NCBI GenBank assembly: GCA_016840825.1
Contig: JAEORN010000142.1
Location: forward strand, 1-5,014
Direction of reading: 5' to 3'
DNA length: 5,014 bases
Origin: Candidatus Thorarchaeota archaeon
GTDB taxonomy: Archaea > Asgardarchaeota > Thorarchaeia > Thorarchaeales > Thorarchaeaceae
Each line of letters begins with the position of its first letter. Positions within the stretch are counted from its first letter, which is position 1. The notes under the pieces were generated by a model. It searched no databases. It saw nothing but the letters and a program-made list of their open reading frames with translations, and had not been told where the DNA came from. A program made the translations under genes and the position numbers. Shown one piece after another: positions 1 through 5,014 of this stretch.

Positions 1-792
1 ATGATTATTGAGAGTACATATGGTCATCCAACAGATAAGATGCCACCAAGACAGGATGTTGAGAGAAAGTTTGCAGGTATTCTCAAGAGAACCCTAGAGC
101 GCGGCGGAAAAGTACTGATTCCAGTACTTGCGGTTGGTCGTGCTCAAGAGATCATGCTTGTAATCGAAGATTTAGTGTCGAAGGAACGGATACCAAAAGT
201 TCCCGTTTACATTGAAGGAATGATTGCTCAAGCTACAGCAATTCACACAACACATCCTGAAGCGCTTAGTAAGAAGATTCGTGAAATGATATTCCACCAA
301 GGAGTGAATCCCTTCTTGTCAGAAATATTCGTTCAAGTTGATAACCCCGAACAGCGAGAGGAGATTACTGAGGGAGAACCTTGCATTATCATGGCAACCT
401 CAGGAATGCTTGCTGGAGGGCCTAGTGTTGACTACTTCAGACTGTTAGCTCCAGATGAGAAGAATAATCTCACATTCGTAAGCTATCAGGGAGAGAACAC
501 CCTTGGTAGAAGAATCCAGAAAGGCTGGAAAGAAGTGAGTATGAGGAATCGAGAGGGGCAAACAACAGTCATTCCTGTGAATATGGAAGTGACAACTGTT
601 GAAGGATTCTCAGGCCATTCAGATAGGAAACAAATCCTCAATTTTGTGAAACGTCTCAATCCAGTTCCTGAGAAAATTCTGTGCGCACATGGTGAAGCAT
701 CCAAAACAGTAGGATTAGCTTCTACAATACACAAGGCCCTAAATATAGAAACAAAAGCTCCTATGGTCACTGAAACGGTCAAATTGAGATAG
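1..792 (+). CDS. aCPSF1 / FttA, beta-CASP metallo-beta-lactamase ribonuclease, C-terminal part (5' end outside window)
   Basis: This is the archaeal homologue of eukaryotic CPSF73, a zinc-dependent RNA endonuclease known to drive transcription termination and 3'-end formation at U-rich sites. Visible in the 263 codons are the beta-CASP motif A acid in ESTYG (E4), the GRAQE segment (residues 46-50), the SGML segment (134-137), motif B histidine in GFSGHSD (H206) and motif C histidine in CAHGE (H230). The C-terminus, ending TVKLR, looks complete. Family members are about 640 residues with two N-terminal KH domains and the HxHxDH metal site. Those parts are missing here, so roughly 370-380 residues lie upstream and the ATG at base 1 is most likely an internal methionine, since it sits directly before motif A. 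The gene ends in TAG 7 bp from the stop codon of the convergent sepF gene. I see the motifs directly; the termination role is family knowledge. Confidence 0.95.
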   Translation: MIIESTYGHPTDKMPPRQDVERKFAGILKRTLERGGKVLIPVLAVGRAQEIMLVIEDLVSKERIPKVPVYIEGMIAQATAIHTTHPEALSKKIREMIFHQGVNPFLSEIFVQVDNPEQREEITEGEPCIIMATSGMLAGGPSVDYFRLLAPDEKNNLTFVSYQGENTLGRRIQKGWKEVSMRNREGQTTVIPVNMEVTTVEGFSGHSDRKQILNFVKRLNPVPEKILCAHGEASKTVGLASTIHKALNIETKAPMVTETVKLR

Positions 793-799
793 GTACAAA

Positions 800-1201
800 C
801 TATAATTTGACAAATGAAGGGGTGACTATCATACACCCATCGTTGACCAATGCAATATCTGCCTGGTATCCCCTAGTTGCACCACGAATCCGCTCAATTA
901 TCCGACGTAATTCAAGATGCGTTTGATCGTTTCCATCATTTAATCGAGAGATATCCAAAAGGAGAATATTTCCCTCTTTAATCTCTTCAACTACATACGG
1001 AACATCTGCAAGGGACTCGAGTTTCTTTGATTTGACAAATATCTCTTCTAGATCGCTTAGCTTCTTGAGCTCTCTAACAGGATCAGCTTGAGCCGATTCT
1101 GTTGCAGGTGAGAAGAGTCCAAGACTAGGAATTGAACGTTTTGTACTGATTTCTTCGGTATCGTCATCATTTTGCTTTCGTCTGAAGATAGACCTCATCA
1201 T
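800..1201 (-). CDS. sepF: SepF-like cell division protein (FtsZ membrane anchor)
   Basis: The 133-residue product fits archaeal SepF in length and layout. It starts with a short basic and hydrophobic stretch (MMRSIFRRK) that could be the membrane-targeting segment. A charged, probably disordered linker follows (about residues 10-52), then a compact SepF domain (about 53-133). In that domain, residues 54-60 (IFVKSKK) and 76-86 (EGNILLLDISR) are strands, 95-111 a helix, and 112-133 the ending GYQADIALVNDGCMIVTPSF, which matches the 'GGDI..L....I.VTP' ending of the family. In archaea with FtsZ, SepF dimers tether FtsZ to the cytoplasmic face of the membrane at mid-cell. Two adjacent ATG codons are possible starts (1201 or 1198). 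A strong GAGGTGA site lies just upstream and its spacing fits the second slightly better. No ftsZ is seen nearby, and the gene converges with aCPSF1. The assignment rests on pattern recognition of a divergent small domain. Confidence 0.8.
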   Translation of the reverse strand: MMRSIFRRKQNDDDTEEISTKRSIPSLGLFSPATESAQADPVRELKKLSDLEEIFVKSKKLESLADVPYVVEEIKEGNILLLDISRLNDGNDQTHLELRRIIERIRGATRGYQADIALVNDGCMIVTPSFVKL

Positions 1202-1204
1202 GAG

Positions 1205-1211
1205 TCACCTC
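1205..1211 (-). promoter_or_regulatory. Ribosome-binding site of sepF
   Basis: On the minus strand the sequence reads GAGGTGA, seven matched bases to the anti-Shine-Dalgarno end of archaeal 16S rRNA. It lies 3 nt before the first ATG (1201) and 6 nt before the second (1198). The short first spacing makes Met2 a reasonable alternative start. Confidence 0.75.
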
Positions 1212-1235
1212 TAATATCCAAGAAAATGAATTGGT

Positions 1236-1243
1236 TGTATAAA
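1236..1243 (-). promoter_or_regulatory. Probable TATA box of sepF
   Basis: The minus strand reads TTTATACA here, which resembles the archaeal TATA consensus. An initiation site about 26 bases downstream would fall near 1212, giving a very short leader that begins at the GAGGTGA ribosome-binding site. This is inferred from spacing only; no strong upstream BRE is visible. Confidence 0.35.
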
Positions 1244-1255
1244 GAAAAGACCGAG

Positions 1256-1263
1256 TATTATAA
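1256..1263 (+). promoter_or_regulatory. Possible TATA box of the helicase gene
   Basis: TATTATAA on the plus strand would place transcription initiation near 1285 and give a leader of about 25-30 nt containing a GGAG at 1295-1298. A second AT-rich element, CTTTATC at about 1284-1290, could instead give an almost leaderless transcript starting near 1312. The sequence does not decide between them. Confidence 0.3.
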
Positions 1264-1311
1264 GACATAGAACTAGAGCCAATCTTTATCACATGGAGCA
1301 GTTATTAATGA

Positions 1312-4002
1312 GTGAGCAAGATGCCAACGCGAAGTAAGGAGGAAGATACACAATCTCGCTTGCGAGGTCAACTAAAAGCCTTGAGCAATCGACATGCTAT
1401 CGAGATTCTGCAGGTTCTAAATCCTCAGACGGGAGAGATGGTTCCTACTTTAGGATGGGATAGTATAGTTGAAGGATTGCTTGCTCTTGATAATATCATC
1501 AAACCTATTACAAGTACAACTGGTGAGAAGACCCAAGAAGAAGCAGACTATGAAGAAAAACGCCAAGGATTGATGTCTGGGGGAACAATCTACGAAACCA
1601 TGAACAAGCTTGTAAAGGTAGGATTTGTCATATCCTCTGGAGATAAGGGGCGAAAGCAACGGGGATTTATGATTACGCATGAAGGAAGACTTGCGCTAGC
1701 GTCTGTGGGGCAACTTGGAGGACCTATTGGTGCGGGTACTGAAGTTCAAAGGGCTGCACAAACATTATTGAAACACAAGAATTTCGTAAGTCTACTTCCA
1801 GCTCAGAAGAAGTTTGTTCGTGAATTTGGAAATATTGATGGAAATCTAGTAATTCAGATGCCCCCAGGATCAGGTAAGACATTCCTCGCTATGATCACAG
1901 TACTACTCAAACTACAAGAGGGGAAACGATGTCTCTATCTCAGTCCTTACACATCCCTTAGCAGACAGATAATTGACGAATATGCCAATCTGTTGAATGA
2001 TTTGGGATACTTGGTAGTTCGACATGATGGTATTTCTCATGCTACAGATGAAGAGCTTGAATCTGCAAATCTTATTGTAGTAATGTATGAAACATTTGCA
2101 ACAGCTCTGCTTCAGAAGAAGAAATGGACTGAAAATATTGGATTATCAGTTATTGATGAGCTAACAGAGCTTGATTCGTTCCAACAAGAAATAGAACCAC
2201 AGAACATTGGTACTGATAGGAGCGTAAAACTCGATCTTATCATATCATTACTCAAGGAGAATTCGCAGATACTAACATTATCTTCCAGATTTGGAAATAG
2301 TGAAGAAATCACAGATTGGCTAAATGCATCAATATTTCGACCAGATGTTAGACTTACTCCAGATGAATTCATTGTCTCTGAGAAAGATCAAGAGATACTA
2401 ATCGAGAGTAGTGATGGTACACAGAGGAGTGTTGTGAAACAAATCGACCCATTGGATGCGATTATGGATCATTTGGAAAATTATGATGAAAAATCAATCC
2501 TTATTGTTGTAGGGTCTCGGTATGGAGCGCAGTCACTAGCAAGAAGCCTTTCAAGAAGTCACCCAAGTCCTATCAATGAAGAGGTGATTGGACAGATTAT
2601 TGGTGCTGGTGAAAGCCTTCCACTTAGTGATAGTCTTTCTAACTATCTCCGAGGGGGAGTTGCATTCCATCATTCAGGTTTGGATGCTGGTGTGCGTCAA
2701 CGATTAGAACAAGCAATCAAAGAACGAATTGTACGAATGGTCGTATCGACCACTGGGATAACATCTGGAATGAGTTTACCCTTCGACTGTGTAATTGTGA
2801 TATTAGATCCCAACATGTATTTCCTGATCACTAGATCTCGATATCTGCAGATTGCCGGTAGAATTGGCGAATATCATCTTGGGCAATATGGGGGTAGAAT
2901 ATACATTGTCTTTGAAGGACCATCACGGGTGTTCCCTGATGCTCATGTGATGCAGGACACATTACTACACAAACCACTTGCACCTCTGAATCCTGGACCA
3001 ATCTATCCAAGTCTCGCAGTCAGTGTACTTGTAAGAAATATGATTAAGGGAAAACCCATAGCCCGAGAAGACCTGAAGAAGAAATTCTTGGAGTACATTA
3101 AAGGGACTCTCAAGGGTACAATAGATCCTGAATATGCATCCCAGATGGACAAATTCTTTGGTTCAATATTCAAATGGCTTGTAAAAGAGAAGATGATTGA
3201 AGATAATGGAAATGGATTCAAAATCTCAAAAGAAGCACGAGATGCAATATTAGCAGGCATTGACCCAATTGACTACATAGAAACCAAAAAGATTCTGTCA
3301 AATCTAACAAAAGATATTGATGAGGCTAAGCTCATAGACATCTTGTTGAGTTTCAGACTTCCTCAAGCCATTAGACCAAGAACGCTTGTGCCATCGAAAG
3401 ATGAATTGAATGTGATAGGACTTGGTCCTCCTCAAGAGTGGTATATGAAACTCGTTCCATTGCGTCTTGAAACGAAGAAGACTGTGTTACAGAGATGGAT
3501 CGATGAGGAAGATATTGCTACTATTATCAAAGAAACTGGAGAGAAATCGAGGGGAATCAATCTGGATGAGGGAGACCTAGATTCATTACTTGGAGTCTGT
3601 AGTACTGTCATTGACAGTATAAGCCGCTTCTTTACTGCTGTAAGAGAAAAAGATCTGGCAGAACGTTTCAGGATTTTCAGCAGACAGTTACAATATGGAG
3701 TACATGCAGACCTGGCAAGTTCGGACCTGCTTGAATTGCATCTTGCGCAAGGTGATAGTACCCCATCAAGTAGGATATCTAGAAAGACTGCTAGAATTCT
3801 CTATGATAATGGATACACATCAATCTCTGACGTCATCAGAAAGGATATCGATGCAAGCAAAAAAGGACTAGCTAGGGATAGATTCGCCCAGAACTGTGGA
3901 TTGGACGCAGATTTAGCGAAAGATGTCTATAAAGCTGCAATGATGCATATCAGAGCTAAGCTTGAGGGTGCTGATGATGACGATGATGAAGATGACATCT
4001 AG
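1312..4002 (+). CDS. Hel308/Ski2-like superfamily 2 helicase with N-terminal winged-helix domain and acidic tail
   Basis: This is an 896-residue ATP-dependent helicase-like protein. In order: a winged-helix-like region (about 20-135, ending GGTIYETMNKLVKVGFV...THEGRLAL); RecA1 with Q165, Walker A MPPGSGKT (183-190), motif Ia SPYTSLSRQ (211-219), motif II DELT (282-285) and motif III SSR (324-326); RecA2 with HHSGL (453-457), motif V TTGITSGMSLP (480-490) and motif VI QIAGRIGE (513-520); a winged helix (about 580-650); a helical bundle containing RLQYGV-like spacing (QLQYGVHADL, 792-801); a helix-hairpin-helix region (about 820-860); and the tail DDDDDEDD. Hel308 proteins are about 700 residues and unwind forked DNA at stalled replication; Ski2 relatives act on RNA. 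Motifs II, III and VI deviate from consensus. The start is uncertain: GTG 1312 or ATG 1321. The stop codon overlaps that of the convergent PUA gene. Fold is confident; substrate is not. Confidence 0.88.
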   Translation: MSKMPTRSKEEDTQSRLRGQLKALSNRHAIEILQVLNPQTGEMVPTLGWDSIVEGLLALDNIIKPITSTTGEKTQEEADYEEKRQGLMSGGTIYETMNKLVKVGFVISSGDKGRKQRGFMITHEGRLALASVGQLGGPIGAGTEVQRAAQTLLKHKNFVSLLPAQKKFVREFGNIDGNLVIQMPPGSGKTFLAMITVLLKLQEGKRCLYLSPYTSLSRQIIDEYANLLNDLGYLVVRHDGISHATDEELESANLIVVMYETFATALLQKKKWTENIGLSVIDELTELDSFQQEIEPQNIGTDRSVKLDLIISLLKENSQILTLSSRFGNSEEITDWLNASIFRPDVRLTPDEFIVSEKDQEILIESSDGTQRSVVKQIDPLDAIMDHLENYDEKSILIVVGSRYGAQSLARSLSRSHPSPINEEVIGQIIGAGESLPLSDSLSNYLRGGVAFHHSGLDAGVRQRLEQAIKERIVRMVVSTTGITSGMSLPFDCVIVILDPNMYFLITRSRYLQIAGRIGEYHLGQYGGRIYIVFEGPSRVFPDAHVMQDTLLHKPLAPLNPGPIYPSLAVSVLVRNMIKGKPIAREDLKKKFLEYIKGTLKGTIDPEYASQMDKFFGSIFKWLVKEKMIEDNGNGFKISKEARDAILAGIDPIDYIETKKILSNLTKDIDEAKLIDILLSFRLPQAIRPRTLVPSKDELNVIGLGPPQEWYMKLVPLRLETKKTVLQRWIDEEDIATIIKETGEKSRGINLDEGDLDSLLGVCSTVIDSISRFFTAVREKDLAERFRIFSRQLQYGVHADLASSDLLELHLAQGDSTPSSRISRKTARILYDNGYTSISDVIRKDIDASKKGLARDRFAQNCGLDADLAKDVYKAAMMHIRAKLEGADDDDDEDDI

Positions 4003-4502
4003 ATCTTGCCAAAATTCCAGAGATCATCGTTAACATGATGTATTGATTTTACAACCTTCCCACTAGTTGCCACTCGAAGATCACTTGCAGATAACTGCGA
4101 TACACCAACAGCCAGTGGCTTTCCATGGCGTTCATCTATTATTGCTACTATGCCATTTGCTGTAACGGTATCATCTACTTTGGTAATACCAGGTCTCATG
4201 ATATCAGCACCATTTACAACAAACTTCACAGCACCCATGTCTACTGTGACCGTAGGAATTGTAATGATACCATCAAGAATGGCACGTAAAGTGGGGAAAT
4301 TTCTTCCCTCGTATTCAAAAAATAGAATCTCGTTGTTTGAAAGTAAGATTCTAGAGCCATCATCGAGAACTCCACTTTCTAATCGTTCCTTTGCATCTAT
4401 CCCGATAGAGGAACCCAAATCATTCTCAATTCGTTCTATCTCATCACGTTGTTCGCGTTTCTTCAATAGATGACGCTTCTTTATCCGTTCTATCTTTGGC
4501 AT
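3999..4502 (-). CDS. Archaeal MCT-1-like PUA-domain RNA-binding protein (pre-PUA plus PUA)
   Basis: The 167-residue protein resembles the universal archaeal PUA-domain family related to eukaryotic MCTS1/Tma20 and the N-terminal part of eIF2D. Those eukaryotic relatives bind the small ribosomal subunit and help tRNA release or re-initiation; the archaeal role is less settled. A very basic N-terminus with helical character (MPKIERIKKRHLLKKREQ) leads into the pre-PUA domain (to about 82, including FPTLRAILDGI at 69-79). The PUA domain follows, with VTVDMGAVKFVVNGADIM (85-102) and RPGI (103-106), then HGKPLAVG (126-133) and the ending GKVVKSIHHVNDDLWNF (148-164). ATG 4502 is the start because an in-frame TGA lies at 4518-4520 and no other start codon lies between. 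The nearest GGAG (4525-4528) is about 22 nt away, which is unusually far. The gene converges with the helicase and diverges from LSm. Confidence 0.9.
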   Translation of the reverse strand: MPKIERIKKRHLLKKREQRDEIERIENDLGSSIGIDAKERLESGVLDDGSRILLSNNEILFFEYEGRNFPTLRAILDGIITIPTVTVDMGAVKFVVNGADIMRPGITKVDDTVTANGIVAIIDERHGKPLAVGVSQLSASDLRVATSGKVVKSIHHVNDDLWNFGKI

Positions 4503-4667
4503 ATCATATGGATAGAATCACAAACTCCTTTTGAAGCCTACGAATACATAATCTATATGGAATTCTGCAAGGGACTCCATCGTCATCTTTTTAAGCCATC
4601 TCCAAAGAGTAGGCCGAACAGCGTATGACCATAGGCCATATGATGTACCTTCTGAAATGGTGATTTT
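4503..4667. promoter_or_regulatory. Divergent promoter region between the PUA and LSm genes
   Basis: This 165-bp spacer holds the start signals of both flanking genes. Towards LSm, TTTTTAAG (4588-4595) is a good archaeal TATA-like box and would give a leader of about 45-50 nt. Towards the PUA gene, the minus strand carries an AT-rich CATATAGATTATG stretch (about 4548-4559) that could serve as its TATA box, with a GGAG at 4525-4528 in the leader. The nonamer CCATATGAT occurs once facing each gene: minus strand 4503-4511, directly before the PUA ATG, and plus strand 4636-4644. I see no RNA gene or convincing ORF in the spacer. Confidence 0.4.
4659..4664 (+). promoter_or_regulatory. Ribosome-binding site of the LSm gene
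   Basis: GGTGAT, complementary to the archaeal 16S rRNA tail over GGTGA, ends a few bases before ATG 4668. It supports this start over the in-frame ATG at 4686 (Met7), which lacks a comparable site. Confidence 0.65.
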
Positions 4668-4913
4668 ATGAACTCAGGAAAACCCATGGAACTACTCCAA
4701 ACTTCGATTGGCTCACAAGTACTCGTTGAGCTGAAAGGCAGAAAGAAAATCAGGGGAAAACTCCGTGGTTTCGATACTCACCTCAATCTTATCCTTGAGG
4801 ACGCTGAGGAAATTACAACTGATCCTGAAACAGAAGAACAGACTATCCAACAAGTCGATACAGTGATAGTACGAGGCGATAATGTAGTTATTGTGTCACC
4901 GCCTCCAAAATAA
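4668..4913 (+). CDS. Sm-like archaeal protein (LSm / SmAP)
   Basis: At 81 residues this is a typical single-domain Sm protein, expected to form a cytoplasmic heptameric ring that binds U-rich RNA. The Sm1 motif spans about residues 8-46, with the conserved G29/G33 region and the RNA-binding loop FDTHLN (35-40; D36, H38 and N40 are the usual uridine contacts). The Sm2 motif is IVRGDNVV (67-74), where R69 stacks on the base. An acidic, Thr/Glu-rich loop (about 45-61) separates the two motifs. It lies 18 nt upstream of the L37e gene on the same strand, an arrangement known across archaea, so the pair is almost certainly co-transcribed. The ATG at 4668 is supported by a GGTGA ribosome-binding site. 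Motifs are seen directly; ring assembly and binding are family knowledge. Confidence 0.96.
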   Translation: MNSGKPMELLQTSIGSQVLVELKGRKKIRGKLRGFDTHLNLILEDAEEITTDPETEEQTIQQVDTVIVRGDNVVIVSPPPK

Positions 4914-4931
4914 TCCAAGGGGAAAAGATCA

Positions 4932-5014
4932 ATGGGAAAAGGCACTCCATCAAAAGGTAAGAAAAACAATCCACATCACATACGCTGTAGAAGATGCGGC
5001 CGCAGATCATACCA
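4932..5014 (+). CDS. rpl37e: 50S ribosomal protein L37e, N-terminal part (runs off window end)
   Basis: Only 27 full codons are inside the window, but the family is recognisable: MGKGTPSKGKK, then a His/Asn linker, then HIRCRRCGRRSY. C19 and C22 form the first Cys pair of the four-Cys zinc ribbon; the second pair lies beyond the window end. L37e is a small (about 60 residue) basic zinc protein of the archaeal and eukaryotic large ribosomal subunit. It follows the LSm gene by 18 nt, with a weak purine-rich AAGGGGA at 4917-4923 as a likely ribosome-binding site, consistent with an operon with LSm. Confidence 0.95.
   Translation, partial: MGKGTPSKGKKNNPHHIRCRRCGRRSY

Noticed and set aside
486..836. 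116-codon minus-strand reading frame over the end of aCPSF1
   Set aside because: It lies antisense to a gene with clear catalytic motifs, overlaps the sepF 3' end, and its translation resembles no known family.
1202..1311. Small RNA or riboswitch in the sepF/helicase spacer
   Set aside because: At 110 bp and AT-rich, it has no stable stem visible by eye; the promoter and ribosome-binding elements account for it.
1335..1342. TAAGGAGG as a strong ribosome-binding site for an internal helicase start
   Set aside because: The nearest in-frame start candidates downstream are TTG at 1360 and TTG at 1381, both too far away or rare; the GGAGG is explained by Lys-Glu-Glu codons.
1450..3260. Minus-strand reading frames at 1450-1680, 2112-2372 and 3003-3260 inside the helicase gene
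   Set aside because: Their compositions are those of antisense shadows; the plus-strand frame has continuous helicase domains across all three.
4150..4473. 107-codon plus-strand reading frame within the PUA gene
   Set aside because: It is antisense to a well-recognised PUA protein, is Ser/Pro/Thr-rich without domain features, and has no ribosome-binding site that I could see.
4518..4580. 20-codon minus-strand ORF upstream of the PUA gene
   Set aside because: It is short, has no clear ribosome-binding site, ends before the PUA start and shows no family resemblance; it overlaps the likely promoter.
4778..4969. 63-codon minus-strand reading frame over LSm and the L37e start
   Set aside because: It is antisense to two highly conserved genes and shows no motif.

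Overview
The window is archaeal. Six protein genes support this, all belonging to families that are archaeal or shared by archaea and eukaryotes: the C-terminal part of the termination/RNA-processing nuclease aCPSF1 (FttA), a SepF cell-division protein, a Hel308/Ski2-like helicase, a PUA-domain protein of the MCT-1-like archaeal family, an Sm-like (LSm) protein and the start of ribosomal protein L37e. Start regions carry archaeal-type GGTGA or GGAG ribosome-binding sites and A/T-rich TATA-like boxes. Base composition is moderately AT-rich. I cannot fix the lineage from sequence alone. An Asgard (Thorarchaeia-like) or another uncultured archaeon is my guess, with low confidence. No tRNA, rRNA, CRISPR array, insertion sequence or phage gene was seen.

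Layout: aCPSF1 (+, 5' end outside the window) runs to 792 and converges with sepF (-, 800-1201), leaving 7 bp between the stop codons. A divergent spacer of about 110 bp (1202-1311) separates sepF from the 896-codon helicase gene (+, 1312-4002). The helicase gene converges with the PUA gene (-, 3999-4502), and their stop codons overlap in a palindromic CTAG. A second divergent spacer (4503-4667) then leads into the LSm-L37e pair (+, 4668 to the window end), a gene pair that is widely conserved in archaea.

Function: most of the window is information processing. aCPSF1 acts in transcription termination and 3'-end formation, LSm in RNA binding, the PUA protein probably in ribosome or tRNA-related translation work, L37e in the large ribosomal subunit, and the helicase in DNA repair or RNA metabolism. 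SepF is the odd one out, as the membrane anchor of FtsZ. The genes alternate strand and form only one clear operon, so proximity says little about shared pathways.

The most unusual item is the helicase. It has a full Hel308-like layout (RecA1, RecA2, winged helix, ratchet-like bundle, helix-hairpin-helix), an added N-terminal winged-helix-like domain of about 140 residues and an Asp/Glu tail. Its motifs II, III and VI depart from the family consensus, including loss of the second arginine of motif VI. Its translation start is also ambiguous. I see no convincing multi-gene undescribed system.
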